Assembly (NCBI RefSeq): GCF_018128945.1
Contig: NZ_CP068393.1
Coordinates: forward strand, 124,001 to 188,000
Length of the DNA stretch: 64,000 nucleotides
Source: Aristaeella hokkaidonensis
Lineage (GTDB): Bacteria > Bacillota > Clostridia > Christensenellales > Aristaeellaceae
Reading direction: 5' to 3'
Shown here piece after piece: positions 52,528-61,086 of the stretch; position 1 is the stretch's first letter; each line of letters opens with the position of its first letter. A program made the position numbers and the translations under genes. The notes under the pieces are model-generated. The model did no database searches, was not told where the DNA came from, and was given only the letters and a program-made list of their open reading frames with translations.

Positions 52528-53205
52528 TTGATTGATCTTTTCAGCCGATATGGCCGGGTGCTTGTCACTGCCATGGGACAGACACTGCTGCTTGCACTGT
52601 ACGGCCTTTTCTTTGCCTGCATCATAGGCCTGATTGTTGGTATTATGAGTGTGGTGAAGAATAAGGTCTGCCGCGGGTTTGCCCTGGTGTTTGTTAACCT
52701 GATCCGTGGCGTTCCGATGATTGTACTGGCCTACTTTATCTTTTTTGGCGTTCCATTCCTCTTCAACAACGTTCTGCATGTGGAGAACAGGGTGACCCTG
52801 ACCGCCCTGCAGGCAGGCTCCATCTGCCTGGCGCTGAACTGCGGCGCCTATATGGCAGAGATCATCCGGGCCGGTATTCAGTCTGTGGATGTTGGCCAGA
52901 TGGAAGCGGCACGTTCTGTGGGCCTGCCTTACTGGCGTGCCATGCAGCGGGTGGTGCTGCCTCAGGCAATCCGAACTATGATTCCCAGTATTATCAATCA
53001 GTTTATCATTACGCTGAAGGATACATCCATCCTTTCAGTCATCGGTTTCCCTGAACTGGTGAATACAGCGAAAAATGTGGTGGCTGAAACTTTCCTGTCT
53101 TTCCAGACATGGGGGATCGTTGCCATCATGTATCTGATTGTAATCCTGTTGCTGCAATGGCTGGCCAAAGTACTGGAGAGGAGACTGAAGTATGAATCCA
53201 GATAA
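52528..53205 (+). CDS. Amino-acid ABC transporter permease (GlnP/HisM type), probable TTG start
   Basis: An in-frame ATG at 52495 has no ribosome-binding site, whereas the TTG at 52528 has AAAGGAG 11 bases upstream, so the product is about 225 residues ([10 protein letters not shown] onward). The protein has about five transmembrane helices and the coupling loop [26 protein letters not shown]. It forms the channel for the preceding binding protein. Its 3' end overlaps the ATPase gene by 14 bases. Confidence 0.88.
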   Translation: MIDLFSRYGRVLVTAMGQTLLLALYGLFFACIIGLIVGIMSVVKNKVCRGFALVFVNLIRGVPMIVLAYFIFFGVPFLFNNVLHVENRVTLTALQAGSICLALNCGAYMAEIIRAGIQSVDVGQMEAARSVGLPYWRAMQRVVLPQAIRTMIPSIINQFIITLKDTSILSVIGFPELVNTAKNVVAETFLSFQTWGIVAIMYLIVILLLQWLAKVLERRLKYESR

Positions 53206-53932
53206 GATAAAGATTCAGGTGAAAAACCTGATAAAGGACTTCGGCAGCCTGCATGTTCTCCAGGGAGTCACTACAGACATTCATGAAGGGGAAGTCGTGG
53301 TTGTCATCGGCCCATCCGGCAGCGGGAAATCCACCTTTCTCCGGTGCCTGAACAGACTGGAGGAAACTACATCCGGCCGGATCATAATCGACGGGCAGGA
53401 ACTGACCGATCCGAAGACAGACATCAATCGTCTGCGTGAGCGGGTCGGTATGGTCTTTCAACATTTCAACCTGTTCAATAACATGCCGGTTCTTCGCAAT
53501 CTGATACTGGCTCCTGTCGACCTGAAGAAATGCAGTAAAACAGAAGCCAAAGAAAGAGCAATGGCTATGCTGAAAAGAGTCGGTCTGGAAGAGAAAGCCA
53601 ATGCTTATCCACGAGAACTTTCCGGCGGCCAGAAGCAGCGGGTTGCAATTGCCCGGTCTCTTTGCATGAAGCCGGATATTATGCTCTTTGATGAGCCGAC
53701 TTCCGCACTGGATCCCGAAATGGTGGGCGAGGTGCTGGACGTCATGAAGGAACTGGCCCGGGACGGGATGACAATGGTAGTGGTGACTCATGAGATGGGA
53801 TTTGCCCGGGAAGTGGCCCATCGTGTGCTGTTTATGGCAGACGGACAGATCCTGGAGGAAGGAACTCCGGATCAGATCTTCCGTGATCCGCAAAATCCCC
53901 GTACCAGGGATTTCCTGAACAAAGTACTCTGA
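53192..53932 (+). CDS. Amino-acid ABC transporter ATP-binding protein (GlnQ type)
   Basis: The 246-residue ATPase has Walker [10 protein letters not shown] (40-48), the signature LSGGQKQR, Walker [15 protein letters not shown] and the switch His in VTHEMGFA. It energises the upstream permease and is paralogous to the ATPase at 33238. GAGAGGAG precedes the ATG inside the permease gene. A strong terminator follows at 53981. Confidence 0.93.
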   Translation: MNPDKIKIQVKNLIKDFGSLHVLQGVTTDIHEGEVVVVIGPSGSGKSTFLRCLNRLEETTSGRIIIDGQELTDPKTDINRLRERVGMVFQHFNLFNNMPVLRNLILAPVDLKKCSKTEAKERAMAMLKRVGLEEKANAYPRELSGGQKQRVAIARSLCMKPDIMLFDEPTSALDPEMVGEVLDVMKELARDGMTMVVVTHEMGFAREVAHRVLFMADGQILEEGTPDQIFRDPQNPRTRDFLNKVL

Positions 53933-53980
53933 AACATTGGCAGCTGCGTTTAAGCAATACTGATGAACTGATATTTCAGG

Positions 53981-54015
53981 AAACCGGTTGCCCTTTCCGG
54001 GCAACCGGTTTTATA
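53981..54015 (+). terminator. Terminator of the second amino-acid ABC operon
   Basis: AAACCGGTTGCCC (53981-53993) pairs perfectly with GGGCAACCGGTTT (53999-54011), followed by a short T-run. Confidence 0.85.
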
Positions 54016-54123
54016 ATTGATACGTTTTGCGGATAAGTGCCTGCGGTGACTCCCGGTAAAAACAGGAGGTGTCAGGCGCGCAGACAAACCACTTTACGTT
54101 GAGCGAAAGGATCGACCTGAAAT

Positions 54124-55272
54124 ATGAACCAAAGAGACCTGGCTGAAATCAAAAGAAGGCTGAATCCCGACAAACGCCACCCTTCCCTGATCTGTGGCTG
54201 CTATGTTGACTATATCGGAAACCCGATCACGAGTTTTGCGGTGCCTGTGGCAACCCTGTATGAGAATGAAAATATCAAATTCATGTCCATCTTCAAGAAG
54301 GTGCTTTCCGGTCAGCTTGGACAGGCACTGAATCCGATTGCCATGCCGTCTGAAAGCATCAGCCTCCTGATGAAGGTCCGGGACACCGGCATGAAGGATG
54401 AGGCCGTGATGCAGGAGCTCTTCACCAAAATGATCGCGGGCATCCGGGCGGAACATCCTGACATGCAGTCTGTGGAAGACGCGCAGAATGCAGAAAACTG
54501 GCTGATCCTGATGCTTCACGACGACCTTGACGTCCGGAAACGGGACGTGAACGATGAGATTGATTATGAGAACTCCGACCGTTCTTTCAGCTACTGCCTC
54601 TGCGCGGTCTGTCCTGTAAAGCGGGATAAACCGGCGCTGCGGTATGTTCCCTCGGACGGAATGTTCCATGAGCGGGCACCGGAGTGGCTGGCCAGCACGC
54701 CGGTGATGGGATTCCTCTTCCCGCTGTACGAAGGGGGATCCGCGGACGTGAATACCATGCTTTTCTTCAGCAAGGACTGCAACGAGGCCCATGAGGCATT
54801 CCTGAAAGCTTCCTTCAATGCAGATGCAGTGATGCCTGCCGCAGAGCAGACGGAGAACTTCCAGTCTCTCCTGGCGCAGACGCTGGGGACGGAGTGCTCC
54901 CTGGACGTGGTCCAGGAGATGCATGAAGTGGTTTCCACCCTGATTGAAGAGCAGGACAAGGACGCCGAGCCGCTGATGCTCTCCAAGCAGGATGTGGCCA
55001 AGGTGCTTACCGACGGAGGCGTCTCCCCGGAACGGGTTGAAGCGTTCCAGGACGGCTTTGACAAGACTTTCGGAACCGGCGCTGCGCTTCCCGCGGTGAA
55101 CGTTATAACGCCCAAACAGTTTAAGGTGGACCTGCCCAGTGTATCCATCAAGGTGGATCCCAAACAGGCGGATCTGCTTGAGACGCGGGTGATTGACGGC
55201 CGCAGCTATCTGCTGATTCCGATTGACGGTGACATTGCGGTCAACGGTCAGCCGGTCTTTCCCCAGAAGTGA
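54124..55272 (+). CDS. DUF4317 domain-containing protein
   Basis: The 382-residue protein matches the DUF4317 family typical of Clostridia: it opens with NQRDLAEIKRRLNPDKRHPS and CGCYVDYIGNP, and has the central FLFPLYEGGSADVN and the C-terminal VNVITPKQFKVDLPSVSIKV. There is no signal peptide or membrane segment, so it is cytoplasmic. No function is established for the family. AAAGGAT precedes the start. It is transcribed alone and ends at a shared terminator with the convergent lipid operon. Confidence 0.85.
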   Translation: MNQRDLAEIKRRLNPDKRHPSLICGCYVDYIGNPITSFAVPVATLYENENIKFMSIFKKVLSGQLGQALNPIAMPSESISLLMKVRDTGMKDEAVMQELFTKMIAGIRAEHPDMQSVEDAQNAENWLILMLHDDLDVRKRDVNDEIDYENSDRSFSYCLCAVCPVKRDKPALRYVPSDGMFHERAPEWLASTPVMGFLFPLYEGGSADVNTMLFFSKDCNEAHEAFLKASFNADAVMPAAEQTENFQSLLAQTLGTECSLDVVQEMHEVVSTLIEEQDKDAEPLMLSKQDVAKVLTDGGVSPERVEAFQDGFDKTFGTGAALPAVNVITPKQFKVDLPSVSIKVDPKQADLLETRVIDGRSYLLIPIDGDIAVNGQPVFPQK

Positions 55273-55275
55273 ATA

Positions 55276-55317
55276 AAAAACCAGCCGGGTCCGATTGCAC
55301 GGATCCGGCTGGTTTTT
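55276..55317. terminator. Bidirectional terminator between the DUF4317 gene and the lipid operon
   Basis: An 18-bp stem (55276-55293 with 55300-55317, one G-T wobble) starts with an A-run and ends with T5, so it can stop transcription from both sides. Confidence 0.9.
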
Positions 55318-55320
55318 GTT

Positions 55321-56076
55321 TCAGCAGGTTCGGTCAGTATTCAGGGGATACTGCTTTTTCGGAATGTTGGGATAGGGAACGATCGTATGCTGCGGTAGCG
55401 CGGACGCCAGATCAGAAATGGCCGTCAGCATAGCATGGCATATTCTTGCTCTTTCTTCCGCAGCATCAGCCTCCGGATTATACCGGACCGGTTTGCCAAA
55501 GTGGATACTGCTGAGCCTGGGCGCGGTATACATCGGCACAAAACAGACGGCTGTTCCGGTCCGGCGGTTATACAGCTTAGCCAGATCCGCGAAGTGTTCC
55601 TGGAACTGCCAGAGGATTCCGTTATAGGGGTCACTCTTCTCCGGGAAAATGACAACATCCGCGCCTTCCTTGAGGCGGTCCACCGACTGACGGAAGGTGG
55701 TCATAACCCGGGTGTCATGATATACCGGAATCGTATGGGCATGGTTGAAAATATAATCCGCAAGCGGCGCAATCAGGTGGCTGAGCAGGCGGTAGAACCA
55801 ATGCCACCGGCGGGGCTTCATGGACCAGAAATCCTGGAAAGCGTATGCCGGAACTTCCTTCCGGTTCATCATTTCCCCGATGCACCAAATATAATGCGGC
55901 CGGGTCAGATGAAGCTCGGCAGCGATGGGACCGTACATCTGGCAGTGGTTGCCGACGATTATACAGGGCTCAGGCGGAAGGTTTTCCGTGCCGTAAAGCT
56001 TGTATTTGGGGGATAACAGCCATATCACCCGGTGAATCAGGCGATACAGCAGGGGGGACTGTGAGGGCATGATCAT
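55321..56076 (-). CDS. Lysophospholipid acyltransferase-like protein (PlsC/LPLAT superfamily)
   Basis: The 251-residue product resembles 1-acyl-glycerol-3-phosphate acyltransferases: CIIVGNHCQMYGP (residues about 38-50) in the acceptor-motif position, VVIFPEKSDP near residue 143 and VCFVPMYTAPR. The catalytic motif HxxxxD is altered: the His is kept but the Asp position is Gly in HCQMYG. The enzyme may therefore use a variant mechanism or have lost activity. The start overlaps the stop of the GtrA-like gene. It is the last gene of a five-gene membrane-lipid operon. Confidence 0.75.
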   Translation of the reverse strand: MIMPSQSPLLYRLIHRVIWLLSPKYKLYGTENLPPEPCIIVGNHCQMYGPIAAELHLTRPHYIWCIGEMMNRKEVPAYAFQDFWSMKPRRWHWFYRLLSHLIAPLADYIFNHAHTIPVYHDTRVMTTFRQSVDRLKEGADVVIFPEKSDPYNGILWQFQEHFADLAKLYNRRTGTAVCFVPMYTAPRLSSIHFGKPVRYNPEADAAEERARICHAMLTAISDLASALPQHTIVPYPNIPKKQYPLNTDRTC

Positions 56077-56558
56077 TCATTTCCTTCCGGCTTTGTTTGA
56101 ACCTGCGCCTGCGCACGGCTGTTTGTATCGATGGACTTTCCGAAGACAACAAACCGGTCATACAGGTATTCCGTGACGAAGTTGAGCAGCATGTTCATGA
56201 TCGTGACGAGCATACCGTTCCAGCCGCAGGTGCCTTCGAGGTAGTTGCCCAGGATCGTGGTCACGGGGGTAAAGACCGCGTAATAGGCCGCGACCTTCAG
56301 CATGGCGATGGGAACGTTGTTGGCGGAACGGAAAGTGAACTCCCGGTTCAGGGTAAAGTTCCAGACCACGGAGAGAACAAGCGCGATGAGATAGGCTACC
56401 CAGTATTCCCAGTGCAGCAGCTCATAAAGAACGGTGAATACGCCGATCTCAATGACACCGGCAGAGATGGAAAACAACACAAATTTGATTGTGCGGATCA
56501 GTTCACTCCGGTCCTTTGGCTGCTTTTCCTGTTCCGGGGCCCTGGTTTCTTCTGTCAT
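56073..56558 (-). CDS. GtrA-family membrane protein
   Basis: The ATG of MTEETRAPEQ has AAGGTGAGG upstream; a GTG three codons earlier overlaps the previous stop. The 161-residue protein has four transmembrane helices and the GtrA pattern (KFVLFSISAGVIEIGVFTVL, WNFTLNREFTF and YLYDRFVVF). GtrA proteins are thought to flip undecaprenyl-linked sugars or act with glycosyltransferases in surface polysaccharide or glycolipid formation. Its neighbours, a GT4 enzyme and a flippase-like protein, fit this. Confidence 0.87.
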   Translation of the reverse strand: MTEETRAPEQEKQPKDRSELIRTIKFVLFSISAGVIEIGVFTVLYELLHWEYWVAYLIALVLSVVWNFTLNREFTFRSANNVPIAMLKVAAYYAVFTPVTTILGNYLEGTCGWNGMLVTIMNMLLNFVTEYLYDRFVVFGKSIDTNSRAQAQVQTKPEGNE

Positions 56559-56563
56559 GATCC

Positions 56564-57736
56564 TCACCTTGTCCTTTCATACCGGTCGATGACCGTCTGA
56601 TACCGGTCGAGCACCATCGGGATGAGCTTTTCCCAGGAAAGTGGAATGGTTTCCCGGGCATTCTGACCGATCTTTTTAACGTCCTCTTCGGTAAAGATCC
56701 GGACCAGCTCGTCGTGCATGGCCTGCGGATCGGCGGCGGCAGTGAAGCCGCTGAAATTCTTCCGGATCGCCCCGGCAGCATTGGAACCTTCGGTCGCCAG
56801 CGTTGGAATAGCCAGGACCGCAGCTTCCCGCAGAACGAGGGGCGCGTTGTCGAACACGGAGGGGAAGAACAGCAGATCCGCGTTCAGGTAGATGCCCCTG
56901 AGCAGATCCCGGTCCTTCACCTGGCCGGTGAAACGGATATGATCCGTCAGGTTCAGGGACGTCGCGTAGCGTTCAATATCCTGTTCATCCTTTCCGGTAC
57001 CGACCATGACCAGGAACCAGTCGTTGCTCTGATCACAGAGGAGCCGGAAAGTATCCAGAATCAGACGCTGGTTTTTATACCAGATCTGCTGGCCGACAAA
57101 CAGCAGGACGTGTTTGTCCTGCGGAAGCTGAAAGAGGGAAGCGGCTTTTTCTTTCAGCTCCTGCGCGTTTTCCGGAACAGAAACGTCCGTTCCGTTGGGC
57201 ATAACATGATACGGTTTGCTGTAGCCATAGGAGCGGAGCGTTTCACCGGTCTCTTCCGAACAGGCCCAGACCTCGTCACAGCTTTCAAAAACCTTCACGA
57301 TCTGGTTCGTGACCATTTTCGCGATGGCCCGGCTCTTTGTGAATTCAAGGATCGCGTCATAATACTTGGAATGGAAGGTTGCCACAACGGGAATCTTCAT
57401 TTTCTTTCCCAGGGAAACCGCATACTTGCCAAGCAGGGAAGGACTATGGATATGGAAGATATCCGGATTTGCCTTCGCAATTCCCGCCTCCAGCTCCCGG
57501 TCCATCTTCGGAACCGCACTGGCATAGCGGGAAAAGGGAACCCGGAAGGTCATGGACGTGAGCAGCGGATAAGGGAAAGTGTGCTTTTCCAGGTAATGGC
57601 TTTCCATTGCCGGGCAGACCACGGTGGCATTCTCCATGTGCCGGGCATATTCATGGACGGTTTCCGTCACACCGTCGATCACCGGGAAATAGTTATCAAT
57701 AAACTCCACCGGGCGCAGCGCCTGAAGATCATTCAT
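56564..57736 (-). CDS. GT4 glycosyltransferase, probable diacylglycerol or lipid glucosyltransferase
   Basis: The start at MNDLQALRPV has GGGAGGG upstream and overlaps the previous gene by 8 bases. The 390-residue protein has the two Rossmann domains of GT4: the N-terminal FIDNYFPVIDGVTETVHEYARHM region, HIHSPSLLGKYAVSLGKKMKIP, the central HVMPNGTDV, and the C-terminal donor-site motif FFPSVFDNAPLVLREAA (EX7E type). This pattern is close to bacterial glycolipid synthases such as monoglucosyldiacylglycerol synthase. The lipid-related neighbours support that reading. Confidence 0.85.
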   Translation of the reverse strand: MNDLQALRPVEFIDNYFPVIDGVTETVHEYARHMENATVVCPAMESHYLEKHTFPYPLLTSMTFRVPFSRYASAVPKMDRELEAGIAKANPDIFHIHSPSLLGKYAVSLGKKMKIPVVATFHSKYYDAILEFTKSRAIAKMVTNQIVKVFESCDEVWACSEETGETLRSYGYSKPYHVMPNGTDVSVPENAQELKEKAASLFQLPQDKHVLLFVGQQIWYKNQRLILDTFRLLCDQSNDWFLVMVGTGKDEQDIERYATSLNLTDHIRFTGQVKDRDLLRGIYLNADLLFFPSVFDNAPLVLREAAVLAIPTLATEGSNAAGAIRKNFSGFTAAADPQAMHDELVRIFTEEDVKKIGQNARETIPLSWEKLIPMVLDRYQTVIDRYERTR

Positions 57737-58778
57737 CCTGTTTCCCTCCCCGGTTACGCCTTCCGCGGATCGCGTTGATACCGTAAATGCCGGCACCGAT
57801 GACAATAAAGGAATAATAGCAGAAGATCCGCCAGATCAGCATGGCCCAGAACACACCGTCAGACCGCATGGCGGAAAAGACGAGGTAAAACGCGCCTTCG
57901 GCCGCACCGGCGTTGCCAGGAGTCGGAACCAGGCAGATTGTAGCATAAATATAGATGGTGCTGGCGAAGATATGCAGGAAGCTGACCGGGGCGCCGAACA
58001 TCTTCAGCACAAAGTAGGGCATGCTGCAGAGGGCAATCCGGTAGACCAGGGACAGGAACAGCAGGAGGCACAGCATGGCTTTGTTCTTCGCAATAACCGA
58101 GAAGCTGGAGTGATAGCTGTCCAGCATGCCCAGCACCTGTTCCGTGGATTCTTCAGGTTTTTTGACCAGACGCAGCCGGCCGCACAGGCGGATGGCCGCG
58201 GTGATGATCTTCTTTACCGTCTTCGGCATGAAGGAAAAGGAAGCAAGCAGGCAGGGAATGAGCGAAAAGAGCAGCAGGCCGAAATAGGCCGTATAGCGGA
58301 TGGCATCCAGCTCCACCGAACGGTGAGTGATGAAGACACCCAGTGCCAGCAGGATGAAACCAGCCTGCATGGTGATATACGCGCTGATTGTCATCGCGGA
58401 GGAAGCGCCGTCCGAGTATCCGTGCCTGTGGAGCCAGAGGATCTGGAAGGGCTGGCCACCGGCACCGGAAGGGGTGATGCAGTCATAGTATTTCCCGAGG
58501 GCGGCTGTTTCAAATGCGGTCCTGAAAGAAACAGGTTCCCCGAGGGATTTCATCATCAGGAGGTACTTCAGGGTTTCCGCAAACAGCAGCACAACCAGGC
58601 AAAGCCCCGTGCAGCCCAGGAAGAAAAGGGCGCGCTTAGTAAAGCCAAACTGAAATGTGCCGGGAGTGGTTCCGGAAAATTCGTTGACGGCTGTTGCGGC
58701 GATGACCGCTATATTGATCAGGACAAACAGGGCTGTCCAGATATGCTTCTTTTTCCTGTCCTGTCGGTTTTCATTCAC
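57729..58778 (-). CDS. Lysylphosphatidylglycerol synthase transmembrane-domain (UPF0104) protein
   Basis: The roughly 350-residue protein has about eight transmembrane helices and the family patterns KYYDCITPSGAGGQPFQILWL and ATICLVPTPGNAGAAEGAF. It has the membrane (flippase) part of MprF-like proteins but no C-terminal aminoacyltransferase domain. Such stand-alone proteins are viewed as lipid or glycolipid flippases. The start is uncertain: the frame is open to a GTG at 58829, but that lies inside the previous gene without a binding site. The GTG at 58778, just after the previous stop, is chosen. Confidence 0.8.
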   Translation of the reverse strand: MNENRQDRKKKHIWTALFVLINIAVIAATAVNEFSGTTPGTFQFGFTKRALFFLGCTGLCLVVLLFAETLKYLLMMKSLGEPVSFRTAFETAALGKYYDCITPSGAGGQPFQILWLHRHGYSDGASSAMTISAYITMQAGFILLALGVFITHRSVELDAIRYTAYFGLLLFSLIPCLLASFSFMPKTVKKIITAAIRLCGRLRLVKKPEESTEQVLGMLDSYHSSFSVIAKNKAMLCLLLFLSLVYRIALCSMPYFVLKMFGAPVSFLHIFASTIYIYATICLVPTPGNAGAAEGAFYLVFSAMRSDGVFWAMLIWRIFCYYSFIVIGAGIYGINAIRGRRNRGGKQDE

Positions 58779-58788
58779 AATCAATGTC

Positions 58789-59682
58789 TCATTTCTGTTC
58801 TGAAATCTTCGGCACGTGATATTCCACACCCTGTTCGAAACGGACTTCCTCCGGCGGAGTTTCCAGTTCTTCCGGATTGTCCAGCAGGCGGATCACTTCG
58901 GAGAAGAAGGCAGCGTAATGTGCACCGGAGCAGACCCGCTCATCCGCGGTGATACCCAGCGGCAGCCAGCGGCGCATCCTGGTCTTTCCATCCGGTTCGA
59001 CAAAGGCTTCCTTCTGGACGCTGCCCATGCCGATGAACAGGCTCACGTCACCGAAATTATAAATGTGATGCAGGGGGTGATGCAAGCCGATAGAACCATT
59101 ATTGGTGATAAACATACCGCTGTAGAAGGGCAGTTCCCGAATCAGCACGGGCGGAGCGATTCCGTATTTGTCCAGCAGTTTCACAAGGCCGACAACCGTT
59201 GTGGCCAGGCCGGGAATGGACAGGAGCGCACTGGCCAGCCTGATGACGAAATCGCCTTCTTCCGTGGTGCGGCTCTGTTCCACAGCGGCATTCATCCGGT
59301 CACGGACGTCAAAGATGGTGTCTGTCAGGTCAAAGAGGATGCGCACAGTGGTCTCGTTGCTGTTATGATCCTGGGGATTTAACAGCACGGTGTAGGACAC
59401 GGAACAGTTATTCCGGATATAATACTGTTTATTGAAAATAAAACGGTTGACTTCCGGATTCTTGCTGATTGCCCGGACATAGGCAGCCACCAGGATCTGC
59501 ATGAAGGTGATCTTCTGCCCCTCACGGGCTTTTTCCACAATGTACCGGCTCAGTTTTTCAAAGTCGGCCTTGTGCTCCAGAAACACCTGCGCGTCACAGC
59601 GCATCGGCATCAGGTAAGGGGTCATCTGCACAATAGGGTCCTGTTTCTTCAGGCGTCTTCCATCCGGTCTGCGTCCAAACAT
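58789..59682 (-). CDS. 2-oxoacid dehydrogenase acyltransferase (E2)-like protein
   Basis: The ATG of MFGRRPDGRR has GGGAGG upstream; a longer frame start has none. The 298-residue product resembles the catalytic domain of E2 acyltransferases, with the ITFMQILVAAYVRAISKNPEVNRF segment. At the active-site position it has DERVCSGAHYAAFF where E2 enzymes have DHRxxDG, so the catalytic His is replaced. There are no lipoyl or peripheral-binding domains. It therefore is probably an acyltransferase-fold protein of other function. It leads the lipid operon and overlaps or abuts the flippase gene. Confidence 0.75.
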   Translation of the reverse strand: MFGRRPDGRRLKKQDPIVQMTPYLMPMRCDAQVFLEHKADFEKLSRYIVEKAREGQKITFMQILVAAYVRAISKNPEVNRFIFNKQYYIRNNCSVSYTVLLNPQDHNSNETTVRILFDLTDTIFDVRDRMNAAVEQSRTTEEGDFVIRLASALLSIPGLATTVVGLVKLLDKYGIAPPVLIRELPFYSGMFITNNGSIGLHHPLHHIYNFGDVSLFIGMGSVQKEAFVEPDGKTRMRRWLPLGITADERVCSGAHYAAFFSEVIRLLDNPEELETPPEEVRFEQGVEYHVPKISEQK

Positions 59683-59862
59683 AAATGATACCTCCCAATC
59701 AATTGTGCATGCTCCCAAAGGCGGGATTCATGCATTCAATATTTTACCAGCATTGATAACACGAATTTTACCATGTGAAGCCCCGCTTCTCAATAATACG
59801 CATTGTTTTCTTTAGGTGAAAAGGTTTTCATCATCTATACTGCCAGTATCCCTAAAGACATG

Positions 59863-59895
59863 ACAGAAAAAGCACGCTGCAGGCAGCGTGCTTTT
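59863..59895 (-). terminator. Terminator of the oxidoreductase-ligase-aminotransferase operon
   Basis: AAAAGCACGCTGC (59868-59880) and GCAGCGTGCTTTT (59883-59895) form a perfect stem with a T-run on the minus side, directly after the aminotransferase stop. Confidence 0.85.
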
Positions 59896-59898
59896 GTG

Positions 59899-61068
59899 TT
59901 ATCCCCTTACGGGAATCTTCTTTCGCAGATCTTCCAGCCGGTTCAACGCATCATACAGCGTTTCATCGCGCTTTGCAAAATGCAGGCGGATCAGGTGATT
60001 TACTGGTTCACGGAAGAAACTGGATCCGGGAACGGCGCCGACACCAACATCTCTTGCCAGCACTTCACAGAATTCCAGATCACTTTCAAAGCCGAATTCG
60101 GAGATGTCCAGCAGGATGTAATAGGCACCCTGCGGAACGGTATGCGCTATCCGCAGATCATCCAGTCCCTTGAGGAACAGATTTCGTTTAGCTGTATACT
60201 TTGCGGCCAGATCGGCATAGTATTCGTCCCCGAAACGCAGGCCGGTCACAGCCGCTTCCTGCAGCGGTGCCGCCGCACCGACAGTCAGGAAGTCATGGAC
60301 TTTCCTGGCTACGTCGATGATTTCCGTCGGGGCAATGATATATCCCAGACGCCATCCGGTAATCGAATAGGTCTTGGAAAGGGAGGAACAGGATATTGTC
60401 CGTTCCCACATGCCCGGCAGGGAGGCAAAATAGATATGCCTGTTGGGAGCATAAACGATATGCTCATACACTTCGTCCGTAATGACAAAGGTATCGTATT
60501 TTGCCGCCAGGTCCGCTATCAGTTTCAGTTCCTCATAGGTAAATACCTTGCCGCAGGGATTGGATGGATTGCAGAGGATCAGGGCCTTCGGCTTCTGGCG
60601 GAAGGCAGCTTCCAATTCATCTGCTTTGAAGCCAAATTCCGGAGGGTATAATGGCACATAGATCGGCTCGGCACCGGAGAGGATTGCGTCTGCACCGTAA
60701 TTTTCATAAAACGGAGAGAAGACGATTACTTTATCTCCCGGATTGGCTACGGTCATCATAGCTGCCATCATAGCCTCTGTGCTGCCGCAGGTGACAACAA
60801 TTTCACTATTCGGATCGATCTTCCTGCCCATCAGCCTTGACTGCTTTTCCGCCAGCGCTTCCCGGAAATTCTGGGCTCCCCACGTGATGGAATACTGATG
60901 GAAATCCTCACGGGAAACTTCCGCCAGACGATCCAGGATTTCTTTGGGCGGTTCAAAATCCGGAAAACCCTGGGACAGGTTCACAGCACCGTATTTCAGG
61001 GATACCCGCGTCATACGGCGGATGACTGAATCTGTAAAGGTTTCCGTTCTTTTTGACAGCTGCGGCAT
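59899..61068 (-). CDS. Class I/II PLP-dependent aminotransferase
   Basis: The 389-residue enzyme has the AspC/aromatic-aminotransferase pattern: AVNLSQGFPDFEPP, ILCNPSNPCGKVF (the substrate carboxylate region), TDEVYEHI and the PLP lysine in SSLSKTYSITGWRLGY near residue 235, with the C-terminal Arg in HLIRLHFAK. Such enzymes interconvert 2-oxo acids and amino acids using glutamate or similar donors. AGGAGG precedes the ATG. It is 18 bases after the CoA-ligase gene in an operon with a 2-oxoacid:ferredoxin oxidoreductase, which suggests amino-acid synthesis from carboxylic acids or degradation in reverse. Confidence 0.92.
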   Translation of the reverse strand: MPQLSKRTETFTDSVIRRMTRVSLKYGAVNLSQGFPDFEPPKEILDRLAEVSREDFHQYSITWGAQNFREALAEKQSRLMGRKIDPNSEIVVTCGSTEAMMAAMMTVANPGDKVIVFSPFYENYGADAILSGAEPIYVPLYPPEFGFKADELEAAFRQKPKALILCNPSNPCGKVFTYEELKLIADLAAKYDTFVITDEVYEHIVYAPNRHIYFASLPGMWERTISCSSLSKTYSITGWRLGYIIAPTEIIDVARKVHDFLTVGAAAPLQEAAVTGLRFGDEYYADLAAKYTAKRNLFLKGLDDLRIAHTVPQGAYYILLDISEFGFESDLEFCEVLARDVGVGAVPGSSFFREPVNHLIRLHFAKRDETLYDALNRLEDLRKKIPVRG

Positions 61069-61086
61069 AATGGTTATTCCTCCTGA

